Assembly: GCA_014155875.1 (NCBI GenBank)
Contig: JACEFZ010013534.1
Location: forward strand, 248,001-312,000
Direction of reading: 5' to 3'
DNA length: 64,000 bases
Source: Cepaea nemoralis
Lineage: Eukaryota > Mollusca > Gastropoda > Stylommatophora > Helicidae
Shown in pieces: positions 24,341 to 36,099 of the stretch. Both the position numbers and the translations under genes were made by a program. The notes under the pieces are model-generated. The model worked only from the letters and a program-made list of their open reading frames with translations, searched no databases and was not told the DNA's origin. Numbering within the stretch: the stretch's first letter is position 1; each line of letters starts with the position of its first letter.

Positions 24341-24875
24341 ATATATAATACATACACCAAGCACTTTCATAACAGAAATGTCATTTGATTCGTCTAATAA
24401 TAAACTATATTTATTTGTAGAAATGTCACTGATCAAATCTTCTTCAAAGTGAGAAAACAAAGTTCTTCTGATCATATTTGTACACTTGCTGCGATGCATT
24501 TTCACGTTCTTTAGCTTTTTACTGTCAGAAATAGTGTTTTTAAACTAATCAATCAAATGGTCACAGTTCACGATTGCACAATGACAACTTAAAAGCATTG
24601 CGACAGATCCTTCAACTGTTAATGATTCATTACTTTGTGTAGTTCTGAAAACAGATGTCAACGGTGGCATATCCCTAAATGGAACTGCATCTTTATGTTT
24701 TTTAGTCTCTGCATATTTCTTCAAGTCTTGTATTTTCGCTTTCATTTCGCACTTGCAGTACTTACAACGAACCCTTTGTCGCGTCTCCATGAATTGACAT
24801 CACCCAATCTTTAATTATGTCATCCTGCAGCCACTCTTTCAGAAATTTTTGTTCATATTGCTTTACTTTTGGCAT
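24341..24875 (-). pseudogene. hAT-like BED-finger transposase N-terminus
   Basis: The minus strand starts at an ATG at 24873-24875 (MPKVKQYEQKFLKEWL), shifts frame, then shows a BED-type finger (RCKYCKCEMKAKIQDLKKYAETKKHK). After further breaks come KMHRSKCTNMI and NKYSLLLDESNDIS, the conserved catalytic-Asp segment of a hAT/ZNF862-like lineage. It stops where the RNase H LINE fragment begins. It belongs to a different hAT lineage from the elements at 25551 and 35815. Confidence 0.72.
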
Positions 24876-24899
24876 GTTGAAAGATTTGTTCAAAGTGGA

Positions 24900-25550
24900 A
24901 GACACATATGAAGGTGAACTATTATTTTTAAAAAATGACATGAAAAAGAATCACAAAGTCGGCATCAAAGCAATAATTCGCAACACGGTGAGTGTACAGA
25001 TCAAATAATGTTATTATAATTTATGCGCCCTGTTTACTCATTCTTGGGTGGGGGGGGGCGGGGGGGGGGGGGGGGGGTTGCCAGATTGTTGAGCGTTGAC
25101 CCAAGTCTGTTCAAAGTTTAAATAATGGCAGTTACCATAATTTACGCGCGTCCAGACCAAACATAAAATGGGTAAATGACACAGAAAGAAAAGTAAAATC
25201 TAGAAAGTATTCAAAATATCCAACTCCAAATGAAAGGTATCTAGAATTGCATCCAGCATCCAAACATCAGAAAACGGTATCCAGACGCCGGCAAAAACCT
25301 CTAGATCTGGATATAAAATATCTAGAATGGCAACCCTGGCAGGGACTTGTCACTACGATAATTTCTGGACAAGTGAATTCTATTTGCCGGCTAGGTTCCA
25401 ACAAGCCTAGCTGAGACTTGAGCCAGCCAATGGCCAGGCTCCTTTCAGACTTACACTCCGGCCTTATATGGAGCGACCTGTTTACAACCTTTCCAGGAAA
25501 ATCAGGGATGACAAATACGTCACAAGACGTCACAGTACCATTCTCTAGTG
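24900..25550. other. No gene seen; G-rich run at 25049-25077
   Basis: Contains a long interrupted G run and otherwise unassigned sequence. Confidence 0.5.
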
Positions 25551-28040
25551 TAGTGGTTCCCAAGCTTTTCAAGCAGAGGGCCATATCTACTATTTTCAGT
25601 AGTTAAGCGGGCCACAACTTTATAAAATTATAAAAGTCGTGCAATATCATTCTTTCCTTTCTTACCTTTGGTCAACAAAATCGTAAAACTTTAAAGGCGG
25701 TCAGTGTCAGTACTACACTCCGGTCATTTTTTGGTTTACAGTCAAAATGTCATTTAACAATAATTTTTTTAATCAGTATTGAAAATCGCTATTAGTGTAA
25801 TTAATTTACAGTTGTAACTGTTATTCATAGAAAGTTACGTAAGTTCAGATGCCAGCTTATCAATGTCTGGGCACAAATCTGGCGCGCCCAATTCGCAGCT
25901 AGAATACTGTCGGTGAGTCTAGACCGTTGCTTGTTTTTTTGTTTTTTTAATATAACGGTCATTGCAGAAAATGATTGCTCGCATCTGTAAGTCGAATCAA
26001 AACGACAAATGTATCCCTGGTCGAATGAACACAAGTGTTCAAATTGTTCGGCAGACAATAGTCGCCAGAATGAAATCATTTGATTAGCTGAAGGTGAAGC
26101 AGGCAGCTCCAGAAATTTACATCTCGGTGCAGAATTACATTTAAAATCAATTACTTCGTGCTGAAGGTTTTGCTATTATCGACAGAGCTTGGCATAAGGA
26201 AATACGAACGGATTTATGAAGAGGGCAACATTATCCTCCTCTATTGTGAACTCTTGAAATGTCGATTGAACGATATCCAGAAGACTTTCAACTTTTACTT
26301 TGTACTGTAACAAGCCATATTTCGTTTCCACCACAAGTTGGAAACACCTTTAAAGCCCCTCCAGTCAGCTGTCCGATGAACAGTCGTAGTCTCATTTTAA
26401 ATGAAAAAATGTCATCGCACAAATTTTTGAAATTTTTGTGTGTTTTTCCTAGATCATCGTATTTCAAGAGTTTAAATGAGACGTGATGGCCACCAAAAAT
26501 GCCAGGTCATTACATTAAGCCAGTCATCGTTCAGCAGACATTCCCGTTCTGTAGGCAATGCATTTGTTCTTTCAGAAGGAAACAGATAGCTATTATTTTT
26601 CAATGCCCAGAAACGTGACAGAACTTTCCCTTTTGATAGTCATCTGACATCACATTGTAATAGTAGATCACCGTATTCCTCGTTCAGGTTTGATCGAAAC
26701 TATCTGAACTAACGCCTGTTCAGCCCCTTACTTCGAATTTTGTGCACACATCTCAGAACAATATCTATGAAATGTTTCAGATTTAATGTCTTTCCACACA
26801 AAGCTTCTTGGTGAATGATACAATGATATTTTAATATAGTGCTGCCAAGAAACTGTCCCAATAATGCTAGGCATCCATACTTTTTACGCGTCATATCCGG
26901 AGTACCGTCGGTGCATATACTGTCCAATTTGGTCAATTCTACGTTGTTTTTATTTTCTACACACAAATTCAGAGTTTCAAACAGATCAGTCCCTTTGGTA
27001 GTTACATGCATTGACTCAAGTCTTAGAAGTTCTTCAATGACTTCAAAATTATCGTTTAATTCTCGAACAAAAACTGCGTCCTGAGCTGTGTCAGAAATGT
27101 CAATGGATTCATCCACTGTCAATGAAAAAAAAATTTACAATTTTTGATATGTGCTGCTACTTGACAATGAACATAGTTGGCTAATTCTTCAACTCGCCTT
27201 GCCATAGTATTATTAGGCAAATGAATCTGATCAAATTTTGTTTCACACTTTCTATCGCCAAGCATTCTAACAACAATTTTAAGGGAAGGGTTGATTATTT
27301 TTTCTGCATCATTGAACGACTTCTTTTTGCGAGCCAGACAGAAGAGCGATTCGTACGACGCAACAACATAGCTCTTGCTATGTTCATTAGCCTTGGTGAA
27401 TAATGACTGCTGCCTGGTCATAGAACTTTCTCTGTGAAATCTTTTCTTAACTCCGAATTGATCGGATTTATGTCTGAATGTGTGCTCATGAAGTGTTGTT
27501 CCAGATTAAATTTTATTGGTAACTGAAACACAAAATCCACAGATAATGTAAACCGGTTTACCACTACGGCTAAGCATAAACATAAATTTCTCCGTCCAAT
27601 CTTCGTTGAATTCACGACAAGCAATATCTTCACATTTTCGCTTTTTACCATTGTTTGATTTTCTATTTTCCACACTCATGTTTACAGGCTTTAACGGTAC
27701 ATTTTTATTTGAAAACATATAATTTCAACGCAATACTACTTACTATGCTAAACAGTTGTAATAGATGACAACATGGCGCCTAGCGCACTCTGATTGGTCG
27801 ACAAGGCTGGGTTATGGGAACGTCATTACGTTTCGATGTGAACTGAACAGGCGCATTCGATAATACCTAAGCATAACAACCATGAGCAGAGTAAACTATC
27901 GCACTCTGATGGGGCGCTCCGAGTGCATTAAAAAAAAAAAGTATTAAAATATATTATATTAAACAATGAGGTCTCGCGTGCCACTTTCTTACAGCTGGCG
28001 GGCCACAAGTGGCCCGCGGGCCGTAGTTTGGGAACCTCTA
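25551..28040 (-). mobile_element. hAT transposon copy 1 (decayed)
   Basis: Ends TAGTGGTTCCCAAGC.. and ..TTTGGGAACCTCTA are hAT-type terminal inverted repeats. The 8-bp flanks CTCTAGTG (25543-25550) and CTCTAGTT (28041-28048) match at 7 of 8. The 2.49-kb interior carries a broken transposase on the minus strand. Copy 2 is at 35815-39169 in the opposite orientation. Confidence 0.88.
25825..27718 (-). pseudogene. hAT transposase (GTF2IRD2/Charlie8-like), multiple frameshifts
   Basis: Readable pieces in order on the minus strand: an N-terminal part with FNEDWTEKFMFML and GKPVYIICGFCV (27506-27718); FTKANEHSKSYVVASY, RMLGDRKCETKF and NTMARRVEELA (27119-27421); TVDESIDISDTAQ with a catalytic Asp region and CTDGTPDM, then KYHCIIHQEALC (26709-27122); and the C-terminal dimerisation region RCEQSFSAM..RSRLTDSIL (25825-26079). 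At least three frame changes and stops separate them. The protein would cut and rejoin element ends; this copy cannot. Confidence 0.85.
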
Positions 28041-28048
28041 CTCTAGTT

Positions 28049-28181
28049 TGTTTCCTATCATAATGTGCTCAAAAATTTTGACTGCGTCTAATTTCTCTAA
28101 TCAGTTTACTGACTTAATGTGCCTCTTATAGAACTTGCTCATTGGTTTTTCTCTCTGTCCATGGCATTCTTTGCATTTCTG
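28049..28181 (-). pseudogene. LINE RT fragment abutting the minisatellite
   Basis: Matches the 8447 LINE at about 8660-8790, including the TCTGTCCATGGCATTCTTTG segment that encodes MQRIPW. It stops abruptly where the 56-bp array starts. Confidence 0.75.
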
Positions 28182-31100
28182 TCTTCATGGTATGTGTAAG
28201 CTCTCCACAATTCTTATCTTGGTTCTGCCGTATTCTGTCTTCATGGTATGTGTAAGCTCTCCACAATTCTTATCTTGGTTCTGCCGTATTCTATCTTCAT
28301 GGTATGTGTAAGCTCTCCACAATTCTTATCTTGGTTCTGCCGTATTCTGTCTTCATGGTATGTGTAAGCTCTCCACAATTCTTATCTTGGTTCTGTCGTA
28401 TTCTGTTTTCATGGTATGTGTAAGCTCTCGACAATTCTTATCTTGGTTCTGCCGTATTCTGTCTTCATGGTATGTGTAAGCTCTCGACAATTCTTATCTT
28501 GGTTCTGCCGTATTCTGTTTTCATGGTATGTGTAATCTCCCATCAATTCTTATCTTGGTTCTGCCGTATTCTGTCTTCATGGTATGTGTAAGCTCTCGAC
28601 AATTCTTATCTTGGTTCTGCCGTATTCTGTCTTCATGGTATGTGTAAGCTCTCGACAATTCTTATCTTGGTTCTGTCGTATTCTGTCTTCATGGTATGTG
28701 TAAGCTCTCCACAATTCTTATCTTGGTTCTGCCGTATTCTGTCTTCATGGTATGTGTAAGCTCTCCACAATTCTTATCTTGGTTCTGTCGTATTCTGTTT
28801 TCATGGTATGTGTAAGCTCTCGACAATTCTTATCTTGGTTCTGCCGTATTCTGTCTTCATGGTATGTGTAAGCTCTCGACAATTCTTATCTTGGTTCTGC
28901 CGTATTCTGTCTTCATGGTATGTGTAAGCTCTCCACAATTCTTATCTTGGTTCTGCCGTATTCTGTCTTCATGGTATGTGTAAGCTCTCTACAATTTTTA
29001 TCTTGGTTCTGCCGTATTCTGTCTTCATGGTATGTGTAAGCTCTCCACAATTCTTATCTTGGTTCTGCCGTATTCTGTCTTCATGGTATGTGTAAGCTCT
29101 CGACAATTCTTATCTTGGTTCTGCCGTATTCTGTCTTCATGGTATGTGTAAGCTCTCCACAATTCTTATCTTGGTTCTGCCGTATTCTGTCTTCATGGTA
29201 TGTGTAAGCTCTCGACAATTCTTATCTTGGTTCTGTCGTATTCTGTCTTCATGGTATGTGTAAGCTCTCCACAATTCTTATCTTGGTTCTGCCGTATTCT
29301 GTCTTCATGGTATGTGTAAGCTCTCCACAATTCTTATCTTGGTTCTGTCGTATTCTGTTTTCATGGTATGTGTAAGCTCTCGACAATTCTTATCTTGGTT
29401 CTGCCGTATTCTGTCTTCATGGTATGTGTAAGCTCTCGACAATTCTTATCTTGGTTCTGCCGTATTCTGTCTTCATGGTATGTGTAAGCTCTCCACAATT
29501 CTTATCTTGGTTCTGCCGTATTCTGTCTTCATGGTATGTGTAAGCTCTCCACAATTTTTATCTTGGTTCTGCCGTATTCTGTCTTCATGGTATGTGTAAG
29601 CTCTCCACAATTCTTATCTTGGTTCTGCCGTATTCTGTCTTCATGGTATGTGTAAGCTCTCGACATTCTTATCTTGGTTTCTGCCGTATTCTGTCTTCAT
29701 GGTATGTGTAAGCTCTCCACAATTCTTATCTTGGTTCTGCCGTATTCTGTCTTCATGGTATGTGTAAGCTCTCGACAATTCTTATCTTGGTTCTGCCGTA
29801 TTCTGTCTTCATGGTATGTGTAAGCTCTCGACAATTCTTATCTTGGTTCTGCCGTATTCTGTCTTCATGGTATGTGTAAGCTCTCGACAATTCTTATCTT
29901 GGTTCTGCCGTATTCTGTCTTCATGGTATGTGTAAGCTCTCCACAATTCTTATCTTGGTTCTGCCGTATTCTGTCTTCACTGGTATGTGTAAGATCTCGA
30001 CAATTCTTATCTTGGTTCTGCCGTATTCTATCTTCATGGTATGTGTAAGCTCTCCACAATTCTTATCTTGGTTCTGCCGTATTCTGTCTTCATGGTATGT
30101 GTAAGCTCTCGACAATTCTTATCTTGGTTCTGCCGTATTCTGTCTTCATTGTATGTGTAAGCTCTCGACAATTCTTATCTTGGTTTTGCCGTATTCTGTC
30201 TTCATGGTATGTGTAAGCTCTCGACAATTCGTATCTTGGTTCTGCCGTATTCTGTCTTCATGGTATGTGTAAGCTCTCGACAATTCTTATCTTGGTTCTG
30301 CCGTATTCTGTCTTCATGGTATGTGTAAGCTCTCGACAATTCTTATCTTGGTTCTGCCGTATTCTGTCTTCATGGTATGTGTAAGCTCTCGGACAATTCT
30401 TATCTTGGTTCTGCCGTATTCTGTCTTCATGGTATGTGTAAGCTCTCGACAATTCTTATCTTGGTTCTGCCGTATTCTGTCTTCATGGTATGTGTAAGCT
30501 CTCGACAATTCTTATCTTGGTTCTGCCGTATTCTGTTTCATGGTATGTGTAAGCTCTCGACAATTCTTATCTTGGTTCTGCCGTATTCTGTCTTCATGGT
30601 ATGTGTAAGCTCTCGACAATTCTTATCTTGGTTCTGCCGTATTCTGTCTTCATGGTATGTGTAAGCTCTCGACAATTCTTATCTTGGTTCTGCCGTATTC
30701 TGTCTTCATGGTATGTGTAAGCTCTCCACAATTCTTATCTTGGTTCTGCCGTATTCTGTCTTCATGGTATGTGTAAGCTCTCGACAATTCTTATCTTGGT
30801 TCTGCCGTATTCTGTCTTCATGGTATGTGTAAGCTCTCGACAATTCTTATCTTGGTTCTGCCGTATTCTGTCTTCATGGTATGTGTAAGCTCTCCACAAT
30901 TCTTATCTTGGTTCTGCCGTATTCTGTCTTCATGGTATGTGTAAGCTCTCCACAATTCTTATCTTGGTTCTGCCGTATTCTGTCTTCATGGTATGTGTAA
31001 GCTCTCGACAATTCTTATCTTGGTTTCTGCCGTATTCTGTCTTCATGGTATGTGTAAGCTCTCGACAATTCTTATCTTGGTTCTGCCGTATTCTGTCTTC

Positions 31101-32748
31101 ATGGTATGTGTAAGCTCTCGACAATTCTTATCTTGGTTCTGCCGTATTCTGTCTTCATGGTATGTGTAAGCTCTCACAATTCTTATCTTGGTTCTGCCGT
31201 ATTCTGTCTTCATGGTATGTGTAGCTCTCGACAATTCTTATCTTGGTTCTGCCGTATTCTGTCTTCATGGTATGTGTAAGCTCTCGACAATTCTTATCTT
31301 GGTTCTGCCGTATTCTGTCTTCATGGTATGTGTAAGCTCTCGACAATTCTTATCTTGGTTCTGCCGTATTCTGTCTTCATGGTATGTGTAAGCTCTCCAC
31401 AATTCTTATCTTGGTTCTGCCGTATTCTGTCTTCACGGTATGTGTAAGATCTCGACAATTCTTATCTTGGTTCTGCCGTATTCTATCTTCATGGTATGTG
31501 TAAGCTCTCCACAATTCTTATCTTGGTTCTGCCGTATTCTGTCTTCATGGTATGTGTAAGCTCTCGACAATTCTTATCTTGGTTCTGCCGTATTCTGTCT
31601 TCATTGTATGTGTAAGCTCTCGACAATTCTTATCTTGGTTCTGCCGTATTCTGTCTTCATGGTATGTGTAAGCTCTCGACAATTCGTATCTTGGTTCTGC
31701 CGTATTCTGTCTTCATGGTATGTGTAAGCTCTCGACAATTCTTATCTTGGTTCTGCCGTATTCTGTCTTCATGGTATGTGTAAGCTCTCGACAATTCTTA
31801 TCTTGGTTCTGCCGTATTCTGTCTTCATGGTATGTGTAAGCTCTCGACAATTCTTATCTTGGTTCTGCCGTATTCTGTCTTCATGGTATGTGTAAGCTCT
31901 CGACAATTCTTATCTTGGTTCTGCCGTATTCTGTCTTCATGGTATGTGTAAGCTCTCGACAATTCTTATCTTGGTTCTGCCGTATTCTGTTTTCATGGTA
32001 TGTGTAAGCTCTCGACAATTCTTATCTTGGTTCTGCCGTATTCTGTCTTCATGGTATGTGTAAGCTCTCGACAATTCTTATCTTGGTTCTGCCGTATTCT
32101 GTCTTCATGGTATGTGTAAGCTCTCGACAATTCTTATCTTGGTTCTGCCGTATTCTGTCTTCATGGTATGTGTAAGCTCTCCACAATTCTTATCTTGGTT
32201 CTGCCGTATTCTGTCTTCATGGTATGTGTAAGCTCTCGACAATTCTTATCTTGGTTCTGCCGTATTCTGTCTTCATGGTATGTGTAAGCTCTCGACAATT
32301 CTTATCTTGGTTCTGCCGTATTCTGTCTTCATGGTATGTGTAAGCTCTCCACAATTCTTATCTTGGTTCTGCCGTATTCTGTCTTCATGGTATGTGTAAG
32401 CTCTCCACAATTCTTATCTTGGTTCTGCCGTATTCTGTCTTCATGGTATGTGTAAGCTCTCGACAATTCTTATCTTGGTTCTGCCGTATTCTGTCTTCAT
32501 GGTATGTGTAAGCTCTCGACATTCTTATCTTGGTTCTGCCGTATTCTGTCTTCATGGTATGTGTAAGCTCTCCACAATTCTTATCTTGGTTCTGCCGTAT
32601 TCTGTCTTCATGGTATGTGTAAGCTCTCCACAATTCTTATCTTGGTTCTGCCGTATTCTGTCTTCATGGTATGTGTAATCTCCCATCAATTCTTATCTTG
32701 GTTCTGCCGTATTCTGTCTTCATGGTATGTGTAATCTCCCATCAATTC
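28182..32748. repeat. 56-bp minisatellite, about 82 units
   Basis: Unit landmarks are TCTTCATGGTATGTGTAAGC, then TCT(C/G)(C/G)ACAATTC, then TTATCTTGGTTCTGCCGTAT. It is highly homogeneous; common variants are CCACAATT versus CGACAATT, TGTCGT versus TGCCGT, and TGTTTTC versus TGTCTTC. Rare variants recur at fixed spacing: AAGATCTCGA at 29991 and 31446, CATTGTATG at 30147 and 31602, and AATTCGTATC at 30226 and 31681 (all 1455 bp, 26 units less one base); ACAATTTTTA recurs 560 bp apart (10 units). Since 56 is not a multiple of three, the short reading frames across it are not evidence of coding. Confidence 0.98.
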
Positions 32749-33265
32749 CTTACGTAGTTGTGACTTATTTTGTATGTTTGCTTTGGACAGTCTACCAATT
32801 CTTGCCTGAGTTGTATCCTATTCTATCTTAATGGTTTATTTAATCTTCTAACAATTCTCGCCTTAGTTGTGACTTATTTTGTCTGCTATCTTTGTTTTGT
32901 TTTTTTTTTGTTTTTTTTCGCGTTTCCATCCTGTTTCAGGATATTGCGGTCAACACCAGCATATTTCAGCTGTATGTTGATTCCTAGGCTAGATTACGCT
33001 CATCAGCATGCCACGACTTTCTGAGCGACCGGCTCCATACTCTCATAAGTCACTTTTGCGATTCGAACCACTGCTAATTCTCGTCGCGTCACGTGACGAG
33101 AGTATTCGGGGTTAGTGGAGAAAGCTGCTAAGTCCTCGGCCACGGAGCCGGCTATCTTTGTTTACTCCCAACAATTCTTGCTTTAGTTGTGACTTATTCT
33201 GTCTTCATGCTTTGTGTAGTCTTCTAACAATTCTTACCTGAGGTCTGCCATATTCCTTCTGCATA
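32749..33265. repeat. Degenerate edge of the minisatellite
   Basis: Diverged units (AACAATTCT(T/C)GCCT(G/T)AGTTGTGACTTATTTTG style) continue past the homogeneous array and are interrupted by a SINE at 32898-33150. Decayed units at an array edge fit turnover by unequal exchange in the core. Confidence 0.7.
32898..33150 (-). mobile_element. SINE family A, tRNA-derived, 13-bp TSD
   Basis: The minus-strand head reads GGCTCCGTGGCCGAGGACTT (box A) with box B GTGGTTCGAATCG. The body contains GTAATCTAGCC and the tail CAATATCCTGAAAC, with A-rich sequence at the 3' end. The perfect 13-bp duplication GCTATCTTTGTTT (32885-32897 and 33151-33163) fixes both ends. Other copies: 39342-39573, 40841-41091, 49666-49908, and relics at 1575 and 40595. 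Confidence 0.92.
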
Positions 33266-33349
33266 TTTTGGATACAAGTGATCTGATGTTCGAGGGCAGC
33301 TTGTCCGAGATGTTTCAGTGTCCAGTTTCCTCAAAAGTTACTGGATGTC

Positions 33350-33480
33350 TAAAAAAAAAAAAGTCGACAGGGTCGATTTCATTGTTTTTATTCCATATGG
33401 CTCAGTTTCTTTCCGCATCGCAGAAAGCGTCGCACGAAGCACGAACTCCGTAGGCTCAGCGACGACAAAAACAAAACTGG
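33350..33480 (-). mobile_element. SINE family B partial copy
   Basis: AAAGTCGACAGGGTCGATTTC..AAAGCGTCGCACGAAGCACG matches the tail half of the SINE at 1982-2203. The tRNA head is missing. Confidence 0.75.
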
Positions 33481-34860
33481 TTACAAAATCCAGTTGGTGT
33501 CTAATGAGTTTACATGTTCCTCTGATCTCTTAGGTAGCGAGATCAGACACCCTATCTTCTTGAATAAAGGCCGAAAAACTGAAGTTTCCACGTGTAACAT
33601 GCACACGTTAAACATCCCACAGTAGTTGACAATCACGAAGGCTGTAAGGTCCCAGCCCTGGCAACATTGGTAAGGGCAAAACCTACATAAGGTGAATAGA
33701 ATCTGTTGTCTTGGATATAATCTGTTGTCTTGAATAGAATCTGTTTTCTTGGATATAATCTAGATAGAGTAAACTTACACAATACATACTGAAGTCAGAG
33801 ACATTGATCTCTTGGAGTTGTGCATAACCAGATGTGAGCATTCGCCTTAAAGAGCAACGATGAAGTTGAAGGGAACCATCTCCTTCTGCGCTTTATTCCC
33901 TCTTGGAGCATAGGGCCTCAACCAACACATACAATGCTGTTCTAATTTTTGCTATGCAGCTCTCATCAGGACCTCCATATTATTAATCTCTGTCTCTTAT
34001 TGCCTTTTACATTTGCTTTTAGGTCTCTCTCTCTCTCTCTCTACTTTGTTTACCCCGTTGGTTCTAGAGGAAAGGACATTGTAGGTATACTATTAAAATA
34101 ACTTTCAGTGCATGCCCTATCCAGATCCCGAACGTCTAAGGTGATGTTATAATGAAGAAATGTCACACTGAGTGAAACATCCTGATTTAAGATTGTGTTG
34201 GTGTCAATGAGGATTTACATTGTAGACGACCATGAGTGCAACATTTCTCACTGGTGAAGAAGTACCTAGACACGCACCACAGTGTCACATCCCCCAAATG
34301 CTCTCTTGTTCTTTCAGCTCTGATCAGCACTGAAAGGACTATTCAAGGATACTGAGAAATAACTACCAATTCTACAGTACAGCTGAAAGAGGAGAGGTGT
34401 CAAAGAATGCATTTCAACAGCTTTAGCAACATTGGCAAGAGTGTGTAGTTGCCGAAGGGAAATATTTTGAAGAAAATTATTGTATTGTTAATTATTGCAA
34501 ACAAATTCAAGTAACATTTTTGAGACCAGAGTCTTTCAAGTGGCAACATACTGATGTGAGTAGTGGAGCATTCCACAATCAGTAAAGAAAGCATACATGT
34601 CTCTTGGATTGTGCTTGGTTTATTTTTCTTGTAATGTATCATTGTTACGCCTATTTTCTACCTCTGTGGCTGAAAGGTGAAGCGAAGAATAGTAGACCAC
34701 CTTCATATGTCGCCTAAAGAGGGTTGGTCTGAGAATGGCTACCTCAAACCATAGAAAAATAATCAATCATCCAAACAAACATGGCAGGTTTACAAAGGGT
34801 TGTGACATGCGTGGTTACTGGAATATATTACATTAGGAGTGTTAAAGGCATAAGAAGAAG
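33481..34860. other. About 1.4 kb without a recognisable gene
   Basis: Only a short CT tract (34026-34042) and a small repeated GAATAGAATCTGTTGTCTTGG motif (33690-33765) stand out. Confidence 0.5.
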
Positions 34861-34869
34861 GAGAATATT

Positions 34870-35050
34870 CTTGATAGGATCGGTCCAACTGGTTGTAATG
34901 TGAAAGCAGTTTTACAATCCAGACCTACTGGGTTTGATGCCAATATCAGACGATTTTGTAGCGTCGATTCTCACAATGGTACGAGCGTTGACTATCAGAA
35001 AGCAATGGCAAACTACTGAAAGTAAAATTACAAGAAAATCACCCACAGTG
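34870..35050 (+). mobile_element. tRNA-related SINE relic
   Basis: GGATCGGTCCAACTGGTTG and box B-like GGGTTTGATGCC, followed by AAAGCAATGGCAAACTACTG, a body segment shared with SINE family A. Diverged; ends approximate. Confidence 0.55.
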
Positions 35051-35108
35051 AAAACATGCTTACGGTTATTGCGACTAATTTTAACTATCAACTAAATGCA
35101 GATATTGA

Positions 35109-35129
35109 CACCCCCCCCCCCCCCCCCCC
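35109..35129. repeat. Poly-C run
   Basis: About 20 consecutive C residues. Confidence 0.95.
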
Positions 35130-35254
35130 AGTAATGTGACTTCTCATAATAGACGCAGAGCATATTTTACCAGCGTGAAAAGATGGCCATACAGTCGCTT
35201 GGAGAAATCCAGGTGGAGGAGGGGGAGAGTTAAACCCTGAACACTGCGTTGATA

Positions 35255-35400
35255 AGAAACCACGTTAGAACTGTGACTAGCACGTTTGCCTGGCGGCGTG
35301 GTGGTCATTAGGTCAAATCCTCAACTTTAATAATTGAACTTGGTTCCCACGTCGACCAAGTCTAAAATTGATGCCAGGAAACTGACCATATCACCCATCG
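35255..35400 (+). mobile_element. SINE family C copy
   Basis: ACTGTGACTAGCACGTTTGC box A region, box B AGGTCAAATCC, then CCAAGTCTAAAATTGATGCC with CAGGAAA, the family tail. Confidence 0.65.
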
Positions 35401-35814
35401 AGTGCCGAATGATTTATACAATTAATGGGCTACCACCCAATACGTTCCAAGGAGGCAAACAGGACGTATAAAATGACAACCCGGCAATCTGTAGACTTTT
35501 CTGGGAATTGTCTTGTAAAGACAGGCGACCTAGCCGGGAACTGGGCGTCCATATTTATTATGTTATGGCTGAGAACATGGGAGAGGGAACACTTGACAAC
35601 CCATCAGCAGTATTTGTCCTGGATATACCCTTCTTCTATTTCCCCCGACCTTTCAGCTCTCACTGAAGCACAGACACTTACTTATGCCGAGCAATTAGTA
35701 GACTTCTTCATGATTGGCTGGATTTTGCAAACTCAAGATTTCAACGAGATGAGGCAGCCAATGTCATGCCACCCCTCCCTTGTCGCTTCTTACAGCATGC
35801 ATGATAGGTTATAG
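35401..35814. repeat. Third relic of the gene-downstream segment
   Basis: 35715-35814 (GATTGGCTGGATTTTGCA..GAGGCAGCCAATG..CTTACAGCATGCATGA) is a diverged match of 10800-10895 and 47465-47560. Copy 2 of the hAT element interrupts it, and it resumes at 39178. The rest is unassigned. Confidence 0.6.
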
Positions 35815-36099
35815 CAGAGGTTCCCAAACCACGGCCCGGAAAAGTACCACGCGAGGCCTCGTTGTTTAATATAATATGTTTTAATAATTTTTTTAAAAAT
35901 ACAGTCGGAGCGCCCCGTCAGCGTGCGATAATTTACTCTGCTCGTGGTTGATATGCTAATATATTATCGAATGCGCATGAAACGTTATGAAGTTCCCTTA
36001 TCCCAGCCTTGTCGACCAATCAGAGTGCGCAAGGCGCCATGCTGTCGTATGATACAACTGTTAGCAGAGTCGGTAGCATTGTGTTGAAATTAGGTTTTT

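Noticed and set aside
24817..25008. Short + strand frame
   Set aside because: It is antisense to the start of the hAT-like transposase fragment.
29865..32678. Many 60-95 codon frames across the 56-bp array
   Set aside because: The unit length is not a multiple of three and the frames are simply the repeat read repeatedly; there is no start context, signal or splice evidence.
28182..32748. CRISPR-like array
   Set aside because: Units are contiguous without unique spacers and the locus is eukaryotic.
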